Shown: piece after piece, positions 9,037-16,765 of the stretch
How the letters are laid out: every line of letters starts with the position of its first letter
How positions within the stretch are numbered: position 1 is the stretch's first letter
Assembly: GCA_016208105.1 (NCBI GenBank)
Contig: JACQYS010000023.1
Location: 62,001-126,000, forward strand
Reading direction: 5' to 3'
From: Desulfovibrio sp.
Lineage (GTDB): Bacteria > Desulfobacterota > Desulfovibrionia > Desulfovibrionales > Desulfovibrionaceae
Length of the DNA: 64,000 nt
The notes under the pieces: model-generated
The model's input: only the letters and a program-made list of their open reading frames with translations
Told to the model about the DNA's origin: nothing
Databases searched by the model: none
Position numbers and translations under genes: made by a program

Positions 9037-9903
9037 ATGGAGATATCGAAAGTCGTTGTTCCGGTAGCGGGGTGGGGCACCCGGTCGCTTCCGGCCACCA
9101 AGAACCTTCCCAAAGAGATGCTCCCGGTCTTCAAGAAGCCGGTGGTGCAGTACATCGTTGAGGAAGCCCAGGCAGCAGGGCTTACCGACGTGGTGTTCGT
9201 CACCAACCGCAACAAGACCATCATCGAGGACCACTTCGACTACAACCTGGCCCTTGAGAAGATCCTGGAGAAATCCGGCAAGAAAGAACTGCTGGAAACC
9301 GTCCGCCAAACCGCTGAAATGGCCAACATCATCACCGTGCGCCAGAAGAAGCAGCTTGGCCTCGGGCATGCTGTCCTGTGTGCCAAGGAAGTGGTGAAGA
9401 ACGAGCCTTTCGCCGTCATGGTGGGCGACGACCTCATGTTCAGCATGGAGCCCGGCATCCGCCAGCTCATCAACGTTGCCCAGTCCGAGCACATGCCCGT
9501 GGTTGGCGTTATGGAAGTGCCCGCGGACAAGGTTTCCAGCTACGGCATCATCGATGCCGACGAGTTCTCCTCCGGGCTATACCGCGTGCGCGACCTGGTG
9601 GAAAAGCCCAAGCCCAGCCAGGCTCCGTCCAAGCTGGCCATCGTCGGCCGGTATGTGCTTTTCCCGGATATCTTCGAACACCTGGAAAACCTGAAGCCCA
9701 ACAAGGACGGCGAGTACCAGCTCACCGACGCGCTCAAGGGCCTGGCCAAGAACGGCAGGCTGCTGGCCGTGAAAATCCGTGGACAGCGCTTCGATGCCGG
9801 CGACTGGGTGGACTACCTGGCCGCCAACATCTACTTCGCCCTGCAGGACGAGGAGCTGCGCTACCCGCTTATTTCCAAGCTGCGGGATTTCATGCCGGTT
9901 TAG
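9037..9903 (+). CDS. galU: UTP-glucose-1-phosphate uridylyltransferase
   Basis: GalU forms UDP-glucose for polysaccharide and LPS synthesis. The 288-residue product has the nucleotidyl-transferase opening VVPVAGWGTRSLPATK, then KNLPKEMLPVFKKPVVQYIVEEA, the VMVGDDLM metal site and VEKPKPSQAPSKLAIVGRY, all in GalU order. In most GalU the first motif reads PAAGLGTR; here it is PVAGWGTR, a modest variation. AAGGAG lies 9 bases before the ATG. The preceding about 170 bases after the repeat hold no recognisable site. A GC-rich hairpin and the multi-hairpin repeat follow. Confidence 0.93.
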   Translation: MEISKVVVPVAGWGTRSLPATKNLPKEMLPVFKKPVVQYIVEEAQAAGLTDVVFVTNRNKTIIEDHFDYNLALEKILEKSGKKELLETVRQTAEMANIITVRQKKQLGLGHAVLCAKEVVKNEPFAVMVGDDLMFSMEPGIRQLINVAQSEHMPVVGVMEVPADKVSSYGIIDADEFSSGLYRVRDLVEKPKPSQAPSKLAIVGRYVLFPDIFEHLENLKPNKDGEYQLTDALKGLAKNGRLLAVKIRGQRFDAGDWVDYLAANIYFALQDEELRYPLISKLRDFMPV

Positions 9904-9971
9904 CGTTTGCTCGTTCCGGTTTGACAGCTTCCGAGTGATGCTGTGCCACCGGGATGATTGCTGCTTGTTTC

Positions 9972-10003
9972 GCGCCGCCCGCCGCTTTGACGGTGGGCGG
10001 CGC
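9972..10003 (+). terminator. GC-rich hairpin after galU, probable weak terminator
   Basis: A 13-bp stem with one G-T pair (9972-9984 with 9991-10003) and a 6-base loop. There is no clear T run, so it may only slow transcription or protect the mRNA end. Confidence 0.45.
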
Positions 10004-10029
10004 GGTCGTTAAGATCGCCCAGGATTACG

Positions 10030-10205
10030 CAGGGCTCCGCCCTGCACCCGCCAGGGGGATGATCCCCCTGGACCCTCTATTGCTTCGCGGCTTTCACCGG
10101 GAACCGGTGAAAGCCGCGAAGCAATAGGGGATTCCAAAGGAACTTCGTTCCTTTGGCGGGAGAGTCCAGAGAGGGCGGAGCCCTCGCTGGCCGCCGGAGG
10201 CTTCA
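10030..10205 (+). repeat. multi-hairpin dispersed repeat, copy A
   Basis: Four hairpins in a row: CAGGGC-TCC-GCCCTG at 10030-10044; CCAGGGGGA-TGA-TCCCCCTGG at 10051-10071; a perfect 24-bp stem with a GAA loop at 10077-10127; and CCAAAGGAAC-TTC-GTTCCTTTGG at 10134-10156. The related copy at 44156-44325 shares the first three hairpins and the ending GCCGCCGGAGGC. It has no coding value. Such arrays are common in intergenic DNA of this family and may be RNA-stabilising or REP/BIME-like elements (inference). Confidence 0.8.
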
Positions 10206-10226
10206 CTTTCCACTACCCAGGTTACT

Positions 10227-12596
10227 ATGACGTTGCCGCCTAGTCCTCTTGTGCGCGTCGCGCTTCTTTCGCCGCCTTTCGCGGCTCTCACCTATTCGCT
10301 GCCCCCGCACTTCTCGGGTTGGGATTTTCCACCCGGCCTGCGGGTTTGCGTGCCCATGGGCAGGTCCGTCCGCGCCGGTGTTGTGCTTGGCCCGGGTGAA
10401 CCGCTCCCGCCGAGCATTGCGGCCAAGGACATCATCTGGCCCCTGGAACTGTCGCCATTGTTGACGCCCGAGTATGTCAGCCTTGCCGAGAACCTCGCTT
10501 CCAGGCAGATGGCCCATGCTGGCCAGGTGCTCTCCACCCTTTTGCCCGCTGGCTTGAAGATAGCCAAAGCCACGCTGGCCTTTCGCCACGGCGGTAAAAA
10601 GCTCAAGTGCTTGTTGAGCAAGTTGGGTGAGGCTCCTGTTCCTCTGGCTGACCTGGCCGTGGCCTGGCGCGGGGGCGAGGCCTTGCTGAGCTTCTCCTCG
10701 GCCGAGCGCGAACCGGCCTACCGGCTGCTGGTGGACCCGCCCTGGCCTGTCCGCCCGGCCGCGTCGGCCCAGTTGGCCATTCTCGAAATGCTGTTTGCCA
10801 GGGGCCAGGCCACCGCGTCGCAACTGCGTGAAGCCTTGGGGCCTGGGATATCCCAGGCTTTGAAGACGCTGGAAGGCAAGGGGCGCATCATTCTTGGCCC
10901 GCCGCCCGAGGAACCCGAGGAGGAGCCGGTTATCGGCGAACCCGAGGGACGCCCTCCCTTGACCGGCGATCAGCAAGCGGCCCTGGAGGAACTTCTGCCG
11001 CTTCTTGCACAGGGTACGGGTGGAGAGCGCCTGGTGCACGGCGTTACCGGGAGCGGCAAGACCAGGCTCTATTTCGAGCTGGCTGGGGAAACGCTGCGCC
11101 AGGGCCGGTCGGTCATGCTGCTGGCTCCCGAGGTGGCCCTGGCGGCGGCGCTGCGGGACAGGGCCCGCTCCTGGTTCGGTTTTGATCCGGTTTATTCCCA
11201 CGGCTACCAGACCCCGCTCAAGCGCGAGCGCACTTTCCGGGAGGCGGCTCTGTCGCGTACGCCGCGTCTGGTGGTGGGCACGCGCTCGGCGCTCTTTCTG
11301 CCGGTGCCCAATGTCGGGCTCATCATCCTGGATGAGGAGCACGACGCATCCTTCAAGCAGGACGACCGCCTGCCCTATCAGGCCAAGGAAGTGGCCTACT
11401 TCAGGGCCAGGCAGGATGGCGCGCTCTTGCTCTTGGGCTCGGCCACTCCGGACGTGAAGACTTTCCAGTCCGCCCTGGACGGAGCCACCCCCATGGTGTC
11501 CATGCCCAGCCGGGCGGGGGCGGGGCGGCTGCCCGAAGTGGAGCTTGTTGACCTGGCACCCAGGGACAAGGCCGTGCAGCTTGCCCAGCGTCTGGACAAG
11601 GATGGCGTGGGCATGCTGGCCGCTCCGAGCATCGCCGAACTGGAGTCGACCCTGGCCCGGGGCGACCAGGCCATGATTTTACTTAACCGCCGGGGTTACT
11701 CGCCGCTTATTTTCTGCCTGGACTGCGAGAAGGTGCTTCGCTGCCCGAGCTGCGAGGTGTCGCTCACCTACCACAAGGGCCGTGAGCGCCTGGTGTGCCA
11801 TTACTGCGGCCAGAGTTTCGGTTTCCCCAGGCCCTGTTCCTCCTGTGGCGGGTGCAACTTTCTGCCCATGGGCGAAGGCACGGAGCTTCTGGAGGAGCAG
11901 CTAGCCGCCGCGCTGCCCCCGGAGACAGCCGTGGCCCGCCTGGACCGGGACGCGGCCCGCAGGGCAGGCAGGGCCGAGGAGATCCTGGCCGATTTTTCCA
12001 AGGGGCGAACCCAGGTACTGGTGGGCACGCAGATGCTCACCAAGGGCCACGACTTTCCGGACGTCACCCTGGTGCTGGTGGCGGACGGCGACATGGGGCT
12101 CAACCTGCCGGACTACCGGGCCACGGAGCGCACCTTCCAGATGCTGGTGCAGGTGGCCGGGCGGGCCGGGCGCGGCGACAAGGCTGGAAGGGTGCTCATA
12201 CAGACCAGAAACCCTGGCGACCCGTTCTGGAACCTGGTGCGCAACGCGGATTATAACGGGTTCTTCGCCCAGGAAATCGAGAAGCGGCGCAAGTACGGCT
12301 ACCCGCCCTTCGTGAAGCTGGGGCTGGTGCGGGCCAGCTTCCCGAGGGAGTATGAATTGGGGCAGGATATGCTCATGGAGCTCGCCAGGGCTCTTAGAGG
12401 CGTGGCGGGGGTCAGGGTGCTTGGCCCGGCTCCGGCGCCCATCGCCGTCATGCGCGACCGCAGGCGGTTCAACTGCCTCCTGAAGGCCGCTGACTGGCCG
12501 TCCATCCGGCAAAGCTTTCACAAGGCCCTGCGGGCCATAGGGACGTCGTCTAAGCTTCGGTTACAGCTGGATCTGGACCCGGTGGACATGATGTGA
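10227..12596 (+). CDS. priA: primosomal replication-restart helicase PriA
   Basis: PriA recognises stalled forks and reloads the replisome. The 789-residue product shows the N-terminal fork-binding region, helicase motif I GVTGSGKT, motif II DEEHD, and the helicase-inserted zinc-binding region with CLDCEKVLRCPSC, CHYCG and CSSCGGC. The later helicase motif VGTQMLTKGHDFPDVTLV and QVAGRAGRGDKAG follow in order. The ATG has a poor ribosome site (CCAGG) just after the multi-hairpin repeat. Length is slightly above the usual 730. It stands alone between the repeat and the VOC gene. Confidence 0.95.
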   Translation: MTLPPSPLVRVALLSPPFAALTYSLPPHFSGWDFPPGLRVCVPMGRSVRAGVVLGPGEPLPPSIAAKDIIWPLELSPLLTPEYVSLAENLASRQMAHAGQVLSTLLPAGLKIAKATLAFRHGGKKLKCLLSKLGEAPVPLADLAVAWRGGEALLSFSSAEREPAYRLLVDPPWPVRPAASAQLAILEMLFARGQATASQLREALGPGISQALKTLEGKGRIILGPPPEEPEEEPVIGEPEGRPPLTGDQQAALEELLPLLAQGTGGERLVHGVTGSGKTRLYFELAGETLRQGRSVMLLAPEVALAAALRDRARSWFGFDPVYSHGYQTPLKRERTFREAALSRTPRLVVGTRSALFLPVPNVGLIILDEEHDASFKQDDRLPYQAKEVAYFRARQDGALLLLGSATPDVKTFQSALDGATPMVSMPSRAGAGRLPEVELVDLAPRDKAVQLAQRLDKDGVGMLAAPSIAELESTLARGDQAMILLNRRGYSPLIFCLDCEKVLRCPSCEVSLTYHKGRERLVCHYCGQSFGFPRPCSSCGGCNFLPMGEGTELLEEQLAAALPPETAVARLDRDAARRAGRAEEILADFSKGRTQVLVGTQMLTKGHDFPDVTLVLVADGDMGLNLPDYRATERTFQMLVQVAGRAGRGDKAGRVLIQTRNPGDPFWNLVRNADYNGFFAQEIEKRRKYGYPPFVKLGLVRASFPREYELGQDMLMELARALRGVAGVRVLGPAPAPIAVMRDRRRFNCLLKAADWPSIRQSFHKALRAIGTSSKLRLQLDLDPVDMM

Positions 12597-12672
12597 CCAG
12601 TGGATGCTGGACTTCCCTGCCGGATGCGCTATCACCTTGATACGAATCATTCCAATTCCAAGGGGTAAGCCA

Positions 12673-13758
12673 ATGGCGGAGTTCAAGCAAAATGACGATT
12701 CCGTTCTTCAGACGGCTGTTGATAAAATACGCCGCGAACGCAAGGCCGCCGGCCTGCAAGGCCTGGTGGGAGGCCTGGAGGCCGTGGTGATAGCCACCGA
12801 GCCGGACCGTTTCGAACCTGCCGTGAACGAGCTTCTGGGCAACACCGGCCATGATGTATACGCCGCATACAGCCAGGGCCAGTTCGACGTCTGCGTGCTC
12901 TCCCAGGAAGGCTCGGCGGACCTCCTGGTCCAGTCGCGCAAGGGGGGCGTGAACCCTTTCGCGGCGGCCAACAAGGGAGCGAAGACCGCAAACGTTCCCA
13001 ACACCCGCCTGGAGACCTTCATCTTCAAATGCCGGGACGTGGCTGAGTATTTCAAAACCCAGAAGAAGCGCGGGGTGTCCTTCCTGGAGGACCGCATCTT
13101 CAAGACCCCCAATTACACATACGCCCAGACCATGCCCTCGCGCTTCACGGGCAACGCCATCGGGCTCATCGAATGGACGAACACGGAATCCGACTACGTC
13201 ACCCCTGATTGCGCGCCTCTCGCCCATTCGTTCCAAAAACCCGACAGGCCGTATCTGAAGAACATCAAGGAACTCGACCATGTGGCCACCCGGGTGCGCG
13301 CCGAGGAGCGCGACGCGGCCATCCTGGAATTCATGGAACTCACCAGCTATGACTTCGCCTTTGCCGTGTACGTGGAATTTCTGAACTCCATCACCAACGT
13401 GGCCAGGCTCAGTCCCAACGACTACGCCCAGGTGTTCACTTCGGGCATCGCACCCTTCACCACGCCCGAGACCTCGGGGCCAACCGAGCTTTTCATCTAC
13501 AACTACGCTCCGCGCAGCCATCACATGGCCTTCACCACCGAGAACATCGAGAACACGGTGGAGGCGCTGACGGCTAATGGCCAGGGCTTCCTGTCTGATT
13601 TAGTGGGGTCGCGCGAGGAAGGGCTCAAGCAGATATTCACCAAGATGAGTAGGAACACGCTCCTGGTGAACGAATACATCCACCGCTACGACGGGTTCGA
13701 CGGATTCTTCACCAAGTCCAATGTGACCCTTTTGACCCAGGCCACCTTGAACCAATAA
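12673..13758 (+). CDS. VOC-superfamily protein, 4-hydroxyphenylpyruvate dioxygenase-like
   Basis: The 361-residue protein has a two-module vicinal-oxygen-chelate look. The C-terminal half keeps three likely metal ligands in HPPD order: His in ELDHVATRV, His in HHMAFTTENIENTVEAL, and Glu in LVNEYIHRYDGFDGFF. The spacing around QIFTKMSRNTLL resembles the HPPD end region. It diverges strongly elsewhere and lacks the tyrosine-pathway neighbours. HPPD uses O2, so in an anaerobe the real reaction may differ or be linked to oxygen exposure. ATG 12673 (AAGGGG upstream) is preferred to the in-frame ATG at 12604. A function beyond the family is not assigned. Confidence 0.6.
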   Translation: MAEFKQNDDSVLQTAVDKIRRERKAAGLQGLVGGLEAVVIATEPDRFEPAVNELLGNTGHDVYAAYSQGQFDVCVLSQEGSADLLVQSRKGGVNPFAAANKGAKTANVPNTRLETFIFKCRDVAEYFKTQKKRGVSFLEDRIFKTPNYTYAQTMPSRFTGNAIGLIEWTNTESDYVTPDCAPLAHSFQKPDRPYLKNIKELDHVATRVRAEERDAAILEFMELTSYDFAFAVYVEFLNSITNVARLSPNDYAQVFTSGIAPFTTPETSGPTELFIYNYAPRSHHMAFTTENIENTVEALTANGQGFLSDLVGSREEGLKQIFTKMSRNTLLVNEYIHRYDGFDGFFTKSNVTLLTQATLNQ

Positions 13759-13780
13759 CGGCCGCTCCACGAATACGATC

Positions 13781-13814
13781 AAACAAAAGCGGCCGGGACT
13801 TTCGTCCCGGCCGC
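13781..13814 (-). terminator. terminator of the second porin
   Basis: The perfect 11-bp stem 13789-13799 with 13804-13814 and a TTTC loop is preceded on the plus strand by CAAAACAAA-like A-rich sequence, so on the minus strand it ends in a T run. It lies 25 bases after the porin stop and between convergent genes, so it may also act on the VOC gene. Confidence 0.85.
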
Positions 13815-13838
13815 CATGGTCATGTCCGGCAAACCTTC

Positions 13839-15293
13839 CTAGAACTTGTATTGCAGGCCGAACGCCACTTTCCAGGCGTCGCCGTTCTGGGACTGATTGA
13901 CCAGCCTGTGCCCCCAGACGCTCGACTGGAATGATCCGTGGGCCCAGCCGCTTTCCACGATGGCGGCCAGGTTCTCGTAGATGTTGTACTGGTTGTCGAA
14001 GTTGACGCCCACCACATACTCATCCGTTGTCAGGTCGCGGCCCATCTGCACGTAGTTGCCGGTGCCCCAGATGGCGTTGGCATAGCGCAGGGCGCGGGCG
14101 CTGTTGGTTCCCCGGGCGTAGCTCAGGGTCAGGCGGTGGGTGAGGTCCTGCATGAACGAGATCTTGTTCAGCGAGAACGCAGCGCCCATGGAGCCGATGG
14201 GGTTCAAGCCCATGTGTCCGCCGGCGAAGGCCTGGCTGGAGTCGAACAAAAACGAAGTGGAGGGTCCCCAGGAACCGACGATGGTGGGCATGCGCTCGGA
14301 ACCGTTGCTGGTGGAGTTGTCCTCGCCGGTGGAATACCAGAAGGTCAGCTGGGGGGTCAGCATGTCGAAGCCGGTATATTCGGCGGCCACGTCGAAGAAC
14401 AGGCCGGAGCGGCTTTTCCTGCCCTGATCGGTGGCGCCTGCGCCATAGATCACGTCCGCATAGAACTTGAACGGGTCAAGCGCGGTGACGGCAAAGGACG
14501 AGCCGGCCCACCAGTAGACGGTCTGGGCCTGGCTGAAGCCGGTGTTCGTCCCGGTCATGTAGCCTGCGGAAGCCAGGTTGGTGGCCAGGGACTGGTTGGT
14601 GTAGCGCGGGGATGAACCCACGGCGGTGGTGTAGGTGGCGTCCTTGCCGGCTACGGCCAGCATGCCCCACGGGGTGGCAGAGAAACCGTCCAGGGTGATG
14701 GGCAGCACCAGGAAGTAGGCGTCGAGCTCGTCGGCCTTCTGGGTCGTGGTGGTGTCGAAGTCCTTGTTGGAGTCGAGCAGGCGGGCGAATCCGGCCATGA
14801 TCTTGAACTGGTCCACCACGGGGATGGACACCACGGCCGCGGCGGCGCGGGTGCCGCCGAACACGGGGTTGGCGTTCAGCAAGGCCGGGGAGGAGATGGG
14901 CAGGTCCATGTCCTGCAGGCCGATGGTGAACTCTACGTCTGTGCTGGGCCATTTGAACTGCAGGAAGGCCTGGTACACGTCGATGGACACGGCCGGGTTG
15001 TCCACGGTGAAGGTGTCGTTGCCCCAGGCCTTGTTGTTCACGCGGATGCCCAAGCGGAACTTCAGGTTCTCGTTGGTGATGAAGTCCGAACGCAGGCGGA
15101 AGCGTTCCCAGATGGTCAGGGAGTCCCCGGTGTTGGTGCCCTTGGCGTTCCAGCCCGTATAGTTGGTGTTGTTCCAGAAATTCGCATGGATGCGTGCGTC
15201 GCCGGTCATCTTGACCTCGGTAGCGGCAGCGGCCAGGGCCGCGAAGCCGAACACCATGGCGGCGAACAGTGCCAGGCAGGTTAAACGCTTCAT
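13839..15293 (-). CDS. outer-membrane trimeric porin, complete
   Basis: A 484-residue beta-barrel porin. The N-terminus MKRLTCLALFAAMVFGF is a Sec signal peptide ending at ALAAAA before TEVKMTGDARIHANF. The body has alternating aromatic strands and ends VAFGLQYKF. ATG 15293 is chosen because AAGGAG lies 8 bases before it; the ATG six bases upstream is too close. It is paralogous to the porin cut by the left edge. The leader contains an imperfect stem (15337-15372, GGGAC/GTCCC enclosing TCCAT-TGAA-ATGGA). Abundant porins of sulfate reducers belong to this family (knowledge). Confidence 0.93.
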   Translation of the reverse strand: MKRLTCLALFAAMVFGFAALAAAATEVKMTGDARIHANFWNNTNYTGWNAKGTNTGDSLTIWERFRLRSDFITNENLKFRLGIRVNNKAWGNDTFTVDNPAVSIDVYQAFLQFKWPSTDVEFTIGLQDMDLPISSPALLNANPVFGGTRAAAAVVSIPVVDQFKIMAGFARLLDSNKDFDTTTTQKADELDAYFLVLPITLDGFSATPWGMLAVAGKDATYTTAVGSSPRYTNQSLATNLASAGYMTGTNTGFSQAQTVYWWAGSSFAVTALDPFKFYADVIYGAGATDQGRKSRSGLFFDVAAEYTGFDMLTPQLTFWYSTGEDNSTSNGSERMPTIVGSWGPSTSFLFDSSQAFAGGHMGLNPIGSMGAAFSLNKISFMQDLTHRLTLSYARGTNSARALRYANAIWGTGNYVQMGRDLTTDEYVVGVNFDNQYNIYENLAAIVESGWAHGSFQSSVWGHRLVNQSQNGDAWKVAFGLQYKF

Positions 15294-15706
15294 TCTCATT
15301 ACTCCTTTTGCATGAATGGATGCCGGATACTAAACGGGACGATACACTCCATTGAAATGGATCTGTCCCGGTTGACCATTGTTTTGGTATGCAACATGTA
15401 ATAGGTTACATTCCAAATGCTTTGTGGACGTAAGTTTCTCCTTTCTGGATTCCAGGTGCTTTGGGATGTTCCACCTACAATGTGTGTTCTGGAAAGCTTC
15501 TGGTTACCAATGCGTTAATTATTTCCGTACTGAAATATGAGAGTGTGGTTAACAGTTCGCGACACAGTCAATCTTCGTGCAGATGCCGGGACCGTGTTGT
15601 GGGAGGGTCAGAAATGGTTTGAATCAGGCGGGGAATATGGTTTAAGAAGTGGGAGCGTGGAAATGCTTGGTATCCATCCGTCAGACCATAAACCTGGAGG
15701 CCCGCG
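15294..15706. promoter_or_regulatory. divergent control region between the porin and two small envelope genes
   Basis: About 410 bases without a gene, AT-richer than its surroundings. For the porin a candidate minus-strand promoter is TTGGAA, 17 bases, TGCATA near 15385-15415, which is a weak match. A leader hairpin lies at 15337-15372. No operator repeat or riboswitch was recognised. Confidence 0.35.
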
Positions 15707-16090
15707 GTGACTCACGGACGTATGATCCTACTCACGGCCATTTTTGGCGTGTTCCTGTTGTCGGCCTCTTCGCCAGCCATGGCGGAGGTCAACTCCTTTC
15801 CGGTCATCACCGGCGAACACTGGGTGAACGCCTCGCCTGAGGAAAGGCTGGCCTTCATCGCCGGATTGACCACCATGATCGAGCTTGAGAAGGAAATCCA
15901 GGGAGCCACTCCGCCCAAGGAACAAAAGAGTTTGATTCCCGGCTGGGTGAGCGGGCTCTCGCGGTTTCAGCTGAAGGATATCGTTACCGCCCTGGACGAC
16001 GTGTTCAAGAAAAAACCGGAGATGAAGCAGAAGCCGGTGGTCGAGGTTCTCTGGTACGAAGTGGCCTTTCCCAAAACGAACAATAAGTAG
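15707..16090 (+). CDS. small secreted protein of unknown function
   Basis: A 127-residue protein with an N-terminal signal peptide (ILLTAIFGVFLLSASSPAMA, cut before EVNSF). The mature part contains HWVNASPEERLAFIAGL and a Lys-rich end. GTG 15707 is supported by GGAGG at 15696-15700, six bases upstream; the ATG at 15722 would lack a ribosome site. I do not recognise a family. It is ten bases from the next small lipoprotein gene, so the two are probably co-transcribed and act in the periplasm or envelope. Confidence 0.7.
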   Translation: MTHGRMILLTAIFGVFLLSASSPAMAEVNSFPVITGEHWVNASPEERLAFIAGLTTMIELEKEIQGATPPKEQKSLIPGWVSGLSRFQLKDIVTALDDVFKKKPEMKQKPVVEVLWYEVAFPKTNNK

Positions 16091-16099
16091 GTGAGGATC

Positions 16100-16345
16100 A
16101 TGAGTAAAACCATAGCGGCCGGCGTCCTGGCCTTTTCCCTGGTGTTTACCGGCGCGTGCACGAACATGTCCAAGACCCAGCAGGGAGCCCTGAGCGGTGG
16201 AGCCATCGGAGCCGGTGCGGGGGCTGGGATCGCCGCCATTTCGGGCGGCTATGTGGGGGTTGGCGCAGCAATTGGCGGCGCTCTGGGAGCCTTGGCCGGC
16301 GGCCTGTACGGCAACCAGCAGGAGAAAAAGAGCAAGGGGAATTAG
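16100..16345 (+). CDS. glycine-zipper lipoprotein
   Basis: An 81-residue protein with a lipoprotein signal (FSLVFTGAC, modified Cys after GA). It is followed by a glycine-zipper segment rich in G-A-G-A-G and GGAIG repeats (about residues 32-70) and a basic tail. Glycine-zipper lipoproteins insert in or line the outer membrane (family knowledge, e.g. OmpA/SlyB-like). ATG 16100 follows AGGTGAGG. The gene lies nine bases behind the previous secreted-protein gene. Confidence 0.75.
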   Translation: MSKTIAAGVLAFSLVFTGACTNMSKTQQGALSGGAIGAGAGAGIAAISGGYVGVGAAIGGALGALAGGLYGNQQEKKSKGN

Positions 16346-16404
16346 CGAGTTTCATCTAGCCACGTGACGGTGGCCCTGCGGGCCGGGGTGTTTTCGTCAT
16401 GAAC

Positions 16405-16524
16405 TCTGGCCTTGATCAAGGCCGCACTCCCGGAAAGGGTGGGCTGCGAGAGCGGTGACGCTCGTTTCTCAGAGGCAACCTTGCCGCCAAGTCGACCATC
16501 ATGGTCGGCTTGGCGGTTTTTTTT
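16405..16524 (+). ncRNA. candidate structured small RNA ending in an intrinsic terminator
   Basis: No coding frame lies directly before the strong terminator at 16484-16524. The 80 bases before it form two clean hairpins: GGCCTTGATCAAGGCC (16408-16423) and GAGCG-GTGA-CGCTC (16450-16463). This could be an sRNA, or an attenuator/riboswitch leader for the chemoreceptor gene downstream. It matches no riboswitch consensus I know. The 5' end and promoter are not defined. Confidence 0.4.
16484..16524 (+). terminator. strong Rho-independent terminator
   Basis: A 14-bp stem with one G-T pair (CCGCCAAGTCGACC with GGTCGGCTTGGCGG) and an ATCAT loop, followed by eight T. It lies between the glycine-zipper lipoprotein gene (139 bases back) and the chemoreceptor gene. 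Confidence 0.92.
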
Positions 16525-16765
16525 GTGGCAGAAACACGGGGTGTTTCATTGCGTGTTGTTATGCGCCGTTACGTATTTTTATCGATCTCCGCTCTGCGTT
16601 ATCGTGCATTCGCGATAGGATATATTGTTGGTAGGTTTTGGAGCATATTATTCCTGGTCTATTGTTTTAAATGGTTTTTGTGTTATTATCCTAGTAATGA
16701 ACCTAGATAGTTCGGAATAAAACACACGGAACATGGCCGGAAATGTCATGGAAAGGTGGGCTATT

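Noticed and set aside
10009-10291. Small open frames in the multi-hairpin repeat
   Set aside because: They arise from the hairpin repeat itself; no ribosome sites.
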